Shown in pieces: positions 35,194-46,440 of a stretch of 64,000 nucleotides of DNA. The notes beneath the pieces were generated by a model. The model was not told the DNA's origin, did no database searches, and saw only the letters and a program-made list of their open reading frames with translations. Source of the stretch: Euglena gracilis (Eukaryota; Euglenida; Euglenophyceae; Euglenales). The position numbers were made by a program, and so were the translations under genes. Numbering within the stretch: position 1 is the first letter of the stretch; every line of letters starts with the position of its first letter. Where the stretch lies: the NCBI GenBank assembly GCA_039621445.1, contig CP154954.1:14302387-14366386 (forward strand), read 5' to 3'.

Positions 35194-36750
35194 TTTCCAA
35201 ATTTGTGTTCTTGCAAGCTTCAGCTGCTTTCGAGACATTTAGCTCTTCCTGCCTCTCCTGATACTCCAACATGGCAACCGTCGGAATGTGTTCAACTCCC
35301 AGCCGAAGGGGTGGGGGTGGATGGGACCACCGCAGTGCATACCTCATCCCAGGGATCGAAAATGTGTTATGTGTGTTAAATCACAGGATACACCCAGTCA
35401 GCGTTCGATTTCTGATTAGCTATTTTTTTTGGATCTGATCCTTTTTGAATTTTTTCTGAATCTTTTCTGAACATTTTTAAACTCTTTCCTTCTTATTTTG
35501 GGTATTTCCAAGCCTTTCTGTGATTATCAAGAACTCGTGGCGCACTTTTTTTCCTCCGCCCAGGTTCTGGGGGAAACAAGTCTGGTAATTGGCTGGTTTG
35601 ACATCACAGTTCTTTTGGGACGTGTTTTACTCTTATCACGGCAATATATCTTATGGTATTTATCAGCAGGAAATTACTCAAACATCCAGGATACCCCCAA
35701 ATGAACACGAAAAAAATTATATTACACGTATTATACACACAATTTAATCATATTGATATTATACATCAACAATATATTGTCAGAATAATTTTCTGATAAC
35801 AGAACTCGGCAGGATAAGTGATGTAACAACTCGTTTATTTTCTTCTGATTTGCATAACCACATCCCATTTCTTGGGGGTCCTGATTAGGTTTTACTCTCC
35901 TCGTTCTTTTGCGCCACACCGATATACCGTCATGCCACAGTTTAGGGGGGGGGTGGCGCTCCCCGGCTCTTGGACCTCCTGCCTGGCCTTGAGTCCAACG
36001 CTGGGTTGGCTGCCTTGGAAGCCCCCCAAACAGTCAAATGCGCTCACCGTTGCCGTCCCAGCCAGACGGGTGTCTTGTGTGAAAAACACATTTATTCCGG
36101 CTGACCGCTTTCTGGCCCACCCAAATCCCCACCATCAGAAGCGCACCAATGGGGCACCACTGGACCACACTCTGCACAACATTCTTGCCGAAAAAGGCAG
36201 CTTTTCCTGGTTGACGTGTGTGTTTCTGTGGTTGATTTGTCAATTCATGCAACTGAAGACCTTCTGAAAATGAAGATATGTTGGCATGGATTTAAGCGGG
36301 TGCGCAGTATTCTCTTCTGGTCCAATGCGATCTTTTTGGATACGATGGCTCCATAAATTTGTACGTATTTTATTTTGCTTTTTGCTAATAAAAAAGGTCA
36401 AGAGACCAAAAATGAAAATTATTGCGCCAATAAAAATTCAATATGATGATGAAAAGGGGTAACACATTCCTAAAAATGTCTGAAATTCGACTTGAATTTT
36501 TAAAAGCAGCTTGTCATTGTGCTAGCTCGCAACAAATGACTGGCCAGAAGTGGCAAACTGATCAAATAGTGACCCTGAAACGGTGAAAAATGGCCCCAGT
36601 AATGAATTAAAAGTCAAATGCCGAAATGGCCTCCCTTCGGAGCTTGCCACCACCCCGCCCCTCCTTCCATGCAAACTTGGCCCCCCTAAAGCTTGGCCTT
36701 CCTATTTTTAAGGTTTTTGGTTTATTTTGCCTCTGGCCCACCACATTTCT
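35194..36750. other. Intergenic stretch
   Basis: AT-rich around 35,700-35,830, with no recognisable repeat or gene. A GC-rich open segment at 35,930-36,250 (131 codons) has no recognisable domain. Confidence 0.45.
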
Positions 36751-36753
36751 AAA

Positions 36754-36928
36754 CCCCCCCCCATGCCCAATGAATGCCATTGCCCAATGAACAGGGGCTG
36801 TTCGGACCGTTTAGATCGTCACCATAATCCTTATCTACACAGAAATCGTACCCCGATGCCCAATGAACGCCCCCCTGTTCGAACCGTCTAGAATGTCACC
36901 TTAGTGTTCACTGGGCGTGGGGGGGGGG
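36754..36928. mobile_element. Short inverted-repeat element, C-tract/G-tract ends (family M2)
   Basis: The left end is C9 then ATGCCCAATGAA. The right end is TTCACTGGGCGTGG plus a G run, pairing over about 21 bp. The internal 'tgcccaatgaacagggg...ttcg(g/a)accgt' occurs twice. Related words occur at 16,650-16,700, 17,195-17,220 and 46,975-47,025. No target duplication was identified. Confidence 0.6.
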
Positions 36929-36929
36929 A

Positions 36930-37741
36930 GGTACAAACACAAAGGTACAAATTTGGCCCCCTAAGGTTGTCCCCCCCCCGCCTTGCCTTCCATCGTGGCC
37001 CGGGTCAAGCGGCCTGGCCTGGCCGATGGCCCGGCGGCCCGGCTCAGCACAGTCCGGGAAGCCCAAAAAGATGATTTCGGTATATAAAAAAAACAACTTT
37101 TTTTTGTCGACATCTTTGACCCGTAAATTTATTTCGACATTTTTAACCGGGAAATGACCCAAAACTCAAGCAGCCGGATTTGCATTTAAGCTTTTTCGTG
37201 TTGGTTTGTGCATTTGCGCAAATTACCTAATTAATTTTTTTTCCGGTTGTGTGGCTCCAGGGGGTTTGAAAACACGGCAACAAGAGGTGCAAAAAATGAG
37301 CAAAGTTCTGTTTTTGGCGGTGTGACCCCTGTTACTTTGGGGGGAAATGGTGTTTTTGGGGCTCCGAAAATTGGCTCGGAATTTCGAAAACCCCGGGACC
37401 TTCCCCCCCGGGAGTGGAAAAAAAACACAAAAAAAAAAAGCGGCACAGGATCTTTGCTGCCCTTTTTGCTCTTTTTTGTTGTTTCCCCCGGTGAACCCGA
37501 TCTGCCGGCGCTGTGTGTCCTGGGTGATTGCAGAACTGTTTTTCTTGCGGCGCCTTGGTGTGGTGTTTTTGGGGAGTTTGGTAAAGCGCAGGGAGGAAGT
37601 GCCGGGGTGTGTGGGTGTGGTGTGACCAAGCCGGCAGGAAGGACATAGGGTAAGTAAGACAAGTGCGGGGTGTTTGGCAAAGGGTGCGCAGAGGGGAAGA
37701 AATAGGGTGCACAGTGAATGAAAGGGACGGGTGTCGCCCAC
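36930..37741. other. Unassigned stretch
   Basis: Open frames on both strands (for example 37,223-37,741 minus, 37,247-37,648 plus) overlap each other and contain long A, C and G runs. None has a recognisable domain or conserved copy. No gene is supported. Confidence 0.45.
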
Positions 37742-37827
37742 CCAATTTATACTATAAAATATATATAATTATATTATACAGTATTATATTATAGTAATTA
37801 TATTATATAATTAATAATTATATATAA
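37742..37827. repeat. AT-only low-complexity tract
   Basis: About 86 bp with almost no G or C (irregular TATAATTATATTA). It abuts a transposon end at 37,828 and may have expanded after insertion. Confidence 0.9.
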
Positions 37828-38296
37828 TAGGGAATTTCTTAAGCCAGAGGGTCCCTACCCCCTCGGGGGGGGGGTCCAGCCAGCCAGCCAGCTCAAATCC
37901 AGCCAGCAGTCCAAATTTGGGCTGGGATCCCCCCACCCCGGGGGTCGACTGAAATAAAGTCGGGTCCAGCCCGGCCGGAGGCCGGGCCAGCCGGCCGCAG
38001 GCTGTCCAGCCAATTGGGCGGCCCAGTTCAACTATCCATGCATTTTTCCCCCTCATCAAAGCTTCCTCCATCGCAGCCCCCCAGCCTTGAGCTGGCTCTA
38101 TCCATCAAATTGTCGAAAACGGGAAAAATTTGTTAGAAATTTTTGTTTTTAACCGACCCAGCACAGCCCAGACCCCTCCAGCCCCGGACCCCCCCCCCCC
38201 GGGGGGTCCAGCCAGCAGCTCATTTCCAGCCAGCAGCCTTTTTGCCAGCCGGAGGCTGGACCCCCCCCCCCGGGGGGGTCCTTAAGAAATTCCCTG
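37828..38296. mobile_element. hAT-like inverted-repeat element lacking a target duplication
   Basis: The left end is TAGGGAATTTCTTAAG. The right end's reverse complement is CAGGGAATTTCTTAAGGACC: 15 of 16 match, with C to T at the first left base. Subterminal G/C tracts and CCAGCCAGCAG words are mirrored. The flanks differ, perhaps because the left flank was replaced by the AT tract. No ORF. Confidence 0.6.
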
Positions 38297-38325
38297 ATCT
38301 GCACAGCCCGGCAGAAGAAGCCCAA

Positions 38326-38427
38326 CCCTTGAAGGATAAAATTGTGTTTATGGGCGCAAATGCGCACCAACATGATTATGTTGGTGCGCTCATTTGCGCT
38401 TATAAGCACAATTTTGTCTTTCAAGGG
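38326..38427. other. 100-bp near-perfect palindrome
   Basis: Left arm 38,326-38,373 and right arm 38,378-38,427 pair at about 43 of 48 positions around GATT. The arm runs from CCCTTGAAGGATAAAATTG through TGGGCGCAAATGCGCACC to AACAT. The following 90 bp ('gttgatgaacggtgtgacaaagg...gtccagaaacataattt'-like) matches 48,335-48,415, so this is a dispersed element with at least two copies. Confidence 0.85.
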
Positions 38428-38699
38428 ATGAGGTTTAGTGCCCATGACGCCGTTGATGAACGGTGTGACAAAGGGGCCGTGACACCGCAGATCAGCGGGC
38501 CATCCAGAAACATAATTTCGTGGGCCGCCTAAGAAAAAGCATGGGGTTCGGGCTCAGAACAGGTCGAAAAAACACTCATTTTCTGCTCGAGAACAGTTTT
38601 TTCTGGGTCCAGGAGGCCAAAAAAATACATGGATTTAGGCAGAATAAATTTTCGCTTTTTTTTCGACTTCCTGGGCCCAAGAGTCCGAAGGAAGCCTGC

Positions 38700-39250
38700 C
38701 GCGCTATTTTGGGCCGTAAATGGCCATATCTCGGGCTTGGCAGGGAGTTACGGGAAAATCAAAATGCCATTAGGTAGGGTGTTCCAAGGGCTTCAATTTA
38801 GGTCTCCGGGCCTTTATGATTTTGTTTCATTTCCGAGATATTTTAGAAACATCAATTTTTGACCTCTAAAATAGCCCAAAATGGCCCCAGAAACGTGCCA
38901 AAATTCATTAAAAAATGGCTGTAACTCGGACTACACGAAGATTTGGGGGAAAAGGAAAGCAACGTTGGGTGGGGCATTCCCAGGTTTGCTCTCCGGATTT
39001 TTCCTTTGATTTTGCTTCATTGTCCAGATATTTTGGAAATATCGATTATTTTGACCTCAAAAACCGTCCCAAAAAAACCCAAAATGGCTGTTTTGGGCCG
39101 CAAAAGCGCGCCGGAACACGGGCCAGGTGTCTCAGCAGCCAAAACGGCGAACGGAGGGTGATAGAGGTCCTCCAGGGGTACATTTCTTCTGACCGACACT
39201 TCCGGAAATTATATTTTCTCGAGATATTTTCGAAAGTCGATTTATGACCG
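38700..39250. repeat. Diverged tandem repeat, about 230-bp unit
   Basis: 'atggccatatctcggg...gattttgtttcatttccgagatatttt' at 38,720-38,880 is repeated as 'atggctgtaactcgg...gattttgcttcattgtccagatatttt' at 38,915-39,100. A weaker third repeat of 'gagatattttcgaaa' lies near 39,220. No gene. Confidence 0.65.
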
Positions 39251-40240
39251 AAAATCCCCCCCCCCCCGGCAAAATGGCAGAGTTGAAAATGGGGGGTTGA
39301 CGAACCCCCACCCTTCGCGGGTGAATAACTCGGGGTCACACAAAGGTGATTCGAAAACTAGAAATCCAGTCTCTCGTGACTGAAAAAAAGTTTTTCCGGG
39401 AACCGGGCCAAGGTCATGGTGATAATCTGCGGTTTTCATAACCATCCCAGGAGGGGGGAGGGTCTTTATACACCCCTTTTTCCTGGGTGGCAAGCTTCGC
39501 TTTTACTCTAAAGGGATAAGAGCTCAGCGAAAAATGAGACCGCACCACCCTCACCGTGGGCCGATCGACAGGGGGGGATTTGATATTTGCAATTCTTCCA
39601 TTATTTCTGTAACATTTTTTTCCGGCAATCTTCCCTCCATTTTTTACATTTCCACAATGGGTTTTAGCCATTCTTTGAACGTTCCACAAGGGAACAGAGG
39701 TGATTTTTTGTTGTCATGTTGCAGATTGGGAAGTAATTTCGATTAGAAAAACTCACAATCCATTTTATCAGAGACCAAACGTTTCAGCTGTTTTTTTGCC
39801 GTTTTTTTTGGGGGGGGGGATTTTTCACCAAATCAATTCCATATTTCCAGAGTCAGCATGTTCCCAAAATTCCAAAAGTCGTGTTTTTTTTTTGGACCTC
39901 TTTGGTGGAAAGATGCGAATTGCAGCTCAAAAGTTCCATATATGTTGCAAAATGACCAAATTTGTGCAAAAAATTTTTTATGCTCTCTCCAGCAGAAGTG
40001 TATTCATTCCTAAAACCACAATTTCCACAATTTTTTGCGCAATTTTTCCGCAAGTCCAGCACTTTTTCAGCAATTTTTCCGAAGGTCTCCGATATCAATT
40101 CCCCTTCTCTCTTAACTCCTCAAAAAAGCAAGTCTCTTTTTTTTCAGAAAATATTTTTCCCTCCCCCTGATGCTTCGCACCAGGCGTCTTATTTGGGTGC
40201 CTTATTTTTTTAATTTTTTCTCAATCGCAGCGTTGGTTTT
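39251..40240. other. Intergenic stretch with one dispersed repeat
   Basis: Positions 39,370-39,440 match 49,010-49,075 in inverted orientation ('gattatcacca...ggcccggttcc(c/t)gga...ttttttcagt'). The remainder is AT-rich, with no supported gene. Confidence 0.5.
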
Positions 40241-42500
40241 GTACAGGGGGTTCCAGACCACCCCCCTCCCTTCTTCAGACTGATGGGGGGTTGGAACCCC
40301 CAGGAACCAAAAACACTTTTTTGTTCTCCGGCTTTGCGCCGGAACACATGATTTTTTTCCTGAACATTTTGCTTATTTTTCAAAAAAAAATCAAAAAATG
40401 TTGTTTTTGGGCCTTTCTCAAGTCCAAATTTCTACAGCGCTTTGTTTTTTTCCCCAGGAGAGAGTCCAACACCGTCCCCCCTCCAGGAGGTCCGGACCAG
40501 CCCCCCCCCCCCTGCCCGCTCATTTCATAACCTGGTTGAACCCCCTCCTTGTCAGAGACAAAAAAATATTTTGGTGACCGCCTCCCTGGTCAGAGACTGG
40601 GGGGTCGACTGCAGCTAGTCCAAACTTGGCTTGGACCCCCTGGGGGAGGGTCCGCTTGCAGGCTAGTGGTGTGCAAGTGACTGGCAGGAAGCACCGGAAA
40701 AAATTTTGTCCCCCCAAAGCCTGCCAAAAATGCCCGTTTTTTGGAATGTTTTTTTTGTACAAAACAAACCGAAAAAAAATCTCACCGAACACCCATTTTT
40801 GCCTGGGCGTGCAGCCTGTTTTTACCAGTTGGGGGGCCTGGGGGACCCGGACCCCGAACCGTTCAGGAGAGAGAAGTGGTGGATTTTCCAGTGGCAGGTT
40901 TTCAAAGCCCCTCGGGATCCCAAGCCTGGGTTTGCATGTGTGTATGTGCGTGTTTATGTTTGTGTATGTTTGTGTGTTTGGTTTTTGATTACCGGTCTTG
41001 ATTTGCATTGCAAATTGTCCCATCGTGCTGATTTTTCGCATTGGCACTCGATTGACTCCACTGGTCCTGAACCTTTACACCTGCAATCTGACTAAGTTTT
41101 TCAAAATTTATTCGTTCTGCCCTGCTTGCTATATATGCTACCTGCTTGCTGGAATACAGTAAGAGAGCACTTTCTTCCTTCTCACCTCATTCGTTGCACT
41201 GCGACCAGTTTGACCGTGCCACACCTTTGCCTGTGGTAAGTGTGAGGGTGCTTGTTTTAGTGGGCGTGTGTGCAGTGTCAACTGAACTGTGCTCAAACCC
41301 TCCACTCCACTGGTGAGAGTGTGATGGAAAACTGCTTTTTGCTTTTTTTTCCTTGTCTGGCTCCTTGTCTTTTGAAAAGGTGATGTTTTTGGAGTTTTCC
41401 ATTTTTTGAGTGGGTCCCACGGGACCCCCCCCCCCCAGTTGCCCCCCCCCCGGGGATGGGTGGGTTTTTTGCCCCCCCCTCCCTCCGGTTTTTAAAAAAC
41501 CCCTGCATCCAGGCCATTTCGCATTCCCCGTTCGAAAGTGGTTAACCAACGATGGGGGGTCGGGCGTGAACCAGCAGTGCTTGACGGACAAGATATCGGA
41601 AGATTTGGCACAATGCTGCACTACGTTTTCATGGCATGCTCCCTTTCTAACCCATTGTGGAACCATGCAATGTGCTGAAGCGTCCCCCACTGGCTGTATC
41701 ATTTGTTGAAGGTTGCAGCCTAATTTTTTTGAGTTGGATTGGACATTGTGAATTGGTCCATGTGAATAAGAATCTCAACTGCACCAGAACCCCCCAAATG
41801 TTCTGCTTCCCCAATTTTAATATTTTTGGTGGGATTTCAAGATCCACAGGGGGGGGCGGGGATTTACATTTTGGTGGGGGATGTCGTCAGTGATCTGGGT
41901 GAACAACACAAAATTTGTTTACACGCTATTTTCCCCAAATAATGGACATTTTTTTGTCCAAATTTGACATTTTCTGGTGAAACTGATTATGTGCACCCAA
42001 AACTTTTCTGCTTTCTCCTGAATGGCACCATTGGCGGGCTTTGTGTTTGGGGCACCTGGGGGGTTTGCAATATTTTTGTGAACAACATCTTGAATTTCTG
42101 GGACAGGGACGCGCTTGGCTTTCGGAAGTTGAAAGTACCATGCTACATATGTATGAATGCATACACATGTGCCTCCCCCCCCTTGTCGTTGACACGGCGT
42201 GTCGTTGAAACATCCCCCGTGTCAACGACACTTTTCTGGAACACTACCTATTGAATCACAGTGACATTGACATGGCGTGTCGTTGACACACCCCCCGTGT
42301 CAACGGCACTCTCCTGGAACATTGGCGTGTCAACGACAAGGGGGGGGGGAGGTAGTAAGTTTGACTGCTTCAACCTATGCCAATCAGCCAATCTCCCCCG
42401 CCGACAGCTTTTGTACCACTTTTGGACAGACTAAATTGCACAGCTTCCCACGCTTTCCCCTGCTTGGAGCACAGGCTTCTTCGGGTATTCTAAAATGCTG
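40241..42500. repeat. Family B blocks
   Basis: 40,250-41,330 is collinear with 44,370-45,650, and 41,490-42,500 with 47,220-47,840 and 17,370-18,020. Within 40,800-40,920 and 45,045-45,180 the minus strand keeps an open frame (LGIPRGFEN... to a GTGAG donor-like site) with a 6-bp indel. A similar donor-like site lies at 16,215. This could be an exon, but the plus frame is equally open. Confidence 0.8.
42172..42352. mobile_element. Inverted-repeat element inserted in family B
   Basis: The ends are CCTC plus a C run with TTGTCGTTGACACG, mirrored by CGTGTCAACGACAAG plus a G run with GAGG, about 25 bp. The interior repeats GTCGTTGACAC and its complement several times. Paralogous sites without the insertion are at 10,245, 17,895 and 47,727 ('gaaagtagcaagtttgac'). 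Including 34 bp of extra left sequence, the insertion is 42,138-42,351, with GTA on both sides. No ORF. Confidence 0.75.
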
Positions 42501-43028
42501 GTGAGTGAATTTTGAAGTCAAACCTGCTGGTTCACGAGGGTCATGTGCGGATTTTGCGCATTTGTCGCAGTTTTTTAATTTGGTCCCCCCCCCGGGTTAT
42601 TGGTCCTCATCAGGGACCAATAACCAATTTAAACAATTTTTTTTTATCTTGGACCCCGGGGGGGGGGAAGGGTGGGTGGGCCGGCCAAGCCCACATTCCA
42701 CCGGTGCTATACTTCGGCGCCGCAGGCACCAAACTTTTTTTGAAAAGAGTGCTTTTTTTCAGCCCCCATCCTCCTGAAATACCCCCCCCCCCTAAAGTTG
42801 GCCTTTGGCCTTTTGCACATGGCCGCCGAAATTCTTGACATGCAGATTTGGCCCCCCTGATTTTGCCCCCCCCCGTCCGTACCTTCAATCATGCCCCGGG
42901 GGAGGATGGGGAGGTAAGTGGAATCCAGACTGAAACTCGGTACGCTTCGGAGTAAAAAGAATTCACCAGAATCCCCGAAATATCTGTTTCCGAAGAAAAC
43001 CTTCCCCAATTCCTTTGGGTGTCGGAGC
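42501..43028. other. Stretch with inverted C/G tracts, no gene
   Basis: Includes 'cccgggttattggtcct...agggaccaataacc' (about 42,591-42,628), a 13-bp stem, and further C/G-run pairs. Open frames are shadows of these. Positions 42,900-43,020 match 10,510-10,610 weakly. Confidence 0.5.
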
Positions 43029-43331
43029 CAGGCTTGTGCTTAGTTGGGTGCCTACCCCACGGGGGGGGGTGCTAGGGGCAGGCACCCTATAGCACCCGTC
43101 CGACCCCCCCCCCCGGAGGAGGTAGGGTTTTTTGGGCATGCCTGCACATAGCAGGCACCCCCCTCCGACCCCGGCGGCAAAGGTGCCCGGGGGTCCAGTA
43201 AAAAAATCCATTTTCAATGAAAAATTTCTGGTCCCCCCAGACCCCACCCCCTCCCCGGGGGTGTGCCTGCTGGGGACACCCTTTAGCACCCACCCACCCC
43301 CCTCCCCCCCCGGTCGGTAAGCACAAGCCTG
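43029..43331. mobile_element. hAT-like element with 8-bp target duplication and footprint
   Basis: Both ends begin CAGGCTTGTGCTTA, a 14-bp perfect inverted repeat. The target GTCGGAGC lies at 43,021-43,028 and again at 43,344-43,351. The empty site is at 47,965-47,985 (AAGTCGGAGCCCGGAAGC). Twelve extra bases (43,332-43,343, TTCAGGCTCCGA) separate the right end from its target copy and contain the inverted target (GGCTCCGA). Such inverted filler is what hairpin-mediated hAT excision leaves. Related sequence lies near 57,561-57,703. Confidence 0.85.
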
Positions 43332-43339
43332 TTCAGGCT

Positions 43340-45650
43340 CCGAGTCGGAGCCCGGAAGCCGTGCTGCAAGCTTGCTACGATTGAGGTGTGGAAGCGGCAC
43401 AAGCTGCTGGGAACCTTGCTAAGTGGTTGCCTCCATGGGCTGTTGATCACAGAGGCTTTTGCTTTTGGCCCTTGTTGGCGTTTCTATGGGTTTCCTCATT
43501 TGGAACCAACCTGTGTGCAAGCACCAATAACGCTGTTCTTCAAACTCATTTTTTTGTGTTGGGTATATCATTTTGTAAATTTCTGATCCACAACTCTCTA
43601 ATCCCATCGACAGAAATGCTTCTTTTGCATTTCCAACTCAGGCGAATTATCTTTGATGTGAAGTTGGGGAACGGGATCGAATTCCTCGGGTCGCCCGGTC
43701 TCCCCCTCGGGTTTCAAAGTACCCCCCACGGGGATCTGTGAAAACTGACGGGCCAGCGAACTTTTGTTGTGTTTGATGTTTTTTCAAATGAACATGTTGA
43801 AACCGCGGCTCGTTTTCGGCGTCCCATTTTCCGGCCCTGGCGGTCTCTTCCTCACGCCGTTGTGCCTCTGCCACTTAGCCGGGGCACTCCCCCCCTCCGG
43901 TCTCCACCGCCAGCGCTGGTTGTACCTCCAGCGCTGGGCCTTCCACACGCGCCCAGCCACCGCGAGTCGCGCACTCTCGGTCTCTTCCTCCCGCCGTTGT
44001 GCCTCTGCCACTTAGCCGGGGCACTCCCCCCTCCGGTCTCCACCGCCAGCGCTGGTTGTACCTCCAGCGCTGGGCCTTCCACACGCGCCCAGCCACCGCG
44101 AGTCGCGCACTCTCGGGTGGCAAAGGGACCTTTCCACCCCTTGACTGACCCCGTGTGAATGCCGTGCAAGACAGCGACAAGAACGTTTGGGTGGTTGATG
44201 TGCGCAATTGTTGATTGTGCCTCATTTTCAGACTAAATTGCTGTGGGTGAAGGGCACCTTTAAACTCATTTTTTTTCAGGACATCCTGGAAATATTGCTT
44301 ATTTTGATGTTTCAGGCCACAAGAAATGGTTTTTCCTAGATTTAATTGCTGATGTCCAGATTTGGCTCTTCAGACTGATGGGGGGTCTGGGAACCCCCAG
44401 GAAGCAAAAACAAAAACCTTATTTTTATTCTCCGGCGCGTTGCATAAATTTTATGTACATTTTTGCTCGTTTTTCAAAAAGAAAATATAGAAAAACATAA
44501 TTTTGGGGTATTTTTTCTCAAGTCTTCTTTCTCGAGTCCAAAATTTTCCGGCGCCTTTTTTCCCCCAGGAGGGAATCCAGCCTCCCCTCCTCCGGGGGTA
44601 TCCAGGCCAGTCCTCCCCCTGTCTGCCACTTCATAATCTGGTCGACCCCCCTCCTGGTCAGAGACAAAGCAATGTTTTACCGACCGCGTCCCTGGTCACA
44701 GACCAACATTCATGGCCGTTCAACTGGGGGAGGACGTTGTTGGGGGTTGAGAACACGTCGAGGCCAACCTGGACACCATTGAACAATGCAACCCCATTCC
44801 CGGTGATCAGGTTTCCTCATAACTTTTCACAAAACAACCCTGGGGGGGTCGACTGCAGCTAGTCCAAATTTGATTTGGGCCCCGGGGGTTCCGCTTGCAG
44901 GCTAGGTGGTGTTTTTTTTTTAACAAGTGATTGGCACGAGGAAATATTTTATTTGACCTCCCAAAACCTTCCAAAATACCCGTTTTGTATTTTTTGGAAT
45001 GTGTTTTTTTTGGACAAAACCAGCCGAAAAGAGACTCACCAAACTCCCATTTCCACCTGGGCAAGCAGCCAGTTTTTTCCGATTGGGGGACCTGGGGGAC
45101 CCGGACCCCGAGCCGTTCAGGAGAGAGGGGTCCAGCTGGTGGCTTTTCCGGTTTCTGGTTTTCAAAGCCCCTCGGGATCCCAAGGCAAAGTGTGGCTCTG
45201 ATAATGCAAAGTGGTGTGGGTTTGTATGTGTGTATATGTGCGGGTTTATGGTTGTGCATGTTTGTGTGTTTGGTTTTGATTACGGGTCTTCAAGTCTTGA
45301 TTTTGCATTGCAAGTTGTCCCATCGTGCTGGTTTTTCGCTTTGGCACTCGGTTCCCGCTCCACTTGGACCTTTACACCTGCAATCTGACTAAGTTTTTCA
45401 AACTCATTCGTTCCGCCCTGCTTGCTGTATGTGCTACCTGAAGAGAACAGTTTCTTCCTTCCCACCTTTCGTTGCACTGCGACCAGTTTGACCGTGCCAT
45501 ACCTTTGCCTGTGGTAGTGTGTGAGGGTGCTTGTTTTAGTGGGCGTGTGTGCAGTGTCAACTGAACTGTGCTCCAACCCTCCACTCCACTGGTGAGAGTG
45601 TGACGGAAAACTGCTTTTTGCTTTTTTCCTTTGTCTGGCTCCCTGTTTGT
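43340..45650. repeat. Family B blocks
   Basis: 43,340-43,560 matches 47,985-48,150; 43,558-43,770 matches 51,250-51,430; 43,780-44,370 matches 12,030-12,780; 44,370-45,650 matches 40,280-41,340. No intact gene. Confidence 0.8.
43842..44116. repeat. 137-bp tandem duplication
   Basis: Two almost identical 137-bp units (43,842-43,978 and 43,979-44,116), from 'ggtctcttcctc' to 'gtcgcgcactct'. Other family B copies have one unit here. Confidence 0.92.
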
Positions 45651-45669
45651 GTTTTGAGGTGCCTACGAC

Positions 45670-45790
45670 GCACTTATAGAAAATTTGCCGAAAATGGCCG
45701 AAAATGACGTTTTTTGCTCCATGAGTGGGGATCCCGAAAAGGGCCGAAAATGGCCGAAAATTGCCGAAAATTGCCGAAAATGGAAAAAAA
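45670..45790. repeat. GCCGAAAAT(G/T) short repeats
   Basis: About seven copies of GCCGAAAATG-like decamers. The same word is repeated at 12,405-12,430, 15,045-15,070 and 46,900-46,935. Confidence 0.85.
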
Positions 45791-46047
45791 TTGCTGCAAA
45801 AATTTTTTCGCCTTTTTTTTTTGCCTAGCGGTTTCTTTTTTCCTAAGGGGCCAATTTTCAGTGCGACTGATTCTTGTCTCTATGCAGCCTCTCTTCTCCT
45901 GCCATTGTGCCTGGACCTGGAACACATCCTGCTCAAAGAACCACCTCCAAATTGTTTTTTTTTTTGTGCCAAAGCTGGAGGTTTTGATGACATTTCACAA
46001 AGAGATTTTTGAAAGATGTTGTAAGTGCGATGGCCTCAAGCAACATC

Positions 46048-46440
46048 CAGGGTTCGATATAAGGAGGGCGTACATGGTTTAGGTGGGGGGGTGTCCCCCC
46101 CACCCCCCCCCTCCTGGCCCGCAGAGGGGGGTCCGGACCACCCCCACCCCCACCTGCAAGGGGGGTCCGGACCGACCCTCGGGGGCAAAAATTGACCCCC
46201 CCCAAAAAGGGTCAATTTTTTCCTCCGGCGCTTTGCGCCGAAAATTTTTTGCATTTTTGGCACATTTTTGCCCAAAAAGTGCCCAAAATGGCACTTTTGG
46301 TCGTTTTGGGGGGTCAAAAATTTTCGGCCACCCTGACCGCGCACCTGTTTAGGTGGGGGGGGTGTTCCCCACCCCCCCCCCCTGGCCCGCAGGGGGGGTC
46401 CGGACCACCCCCCCCCCACCTGTCCTTATATCGAACCCTG
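46048..46440. mobile_element. Non-autonomous hAT-like transposon (393 bp)
   Basis: Perfect 18-bp terminal inverted repeats, CAGGGTTCGATATAAGGA, flanked by the exact 8-bp direct repeat GCAACATC at 46,040-46,047 and 46,441-46,448. Inside, a subterminal unit ('taggtggggg...ggcccgcag...ggtccggaccacc') is present twice, and a CCGGCGCTTTGCGCCG hairpin lies at the centre. There is no ORF for a transposase, so it must be mobilised in trans. Confidence 0.95.
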
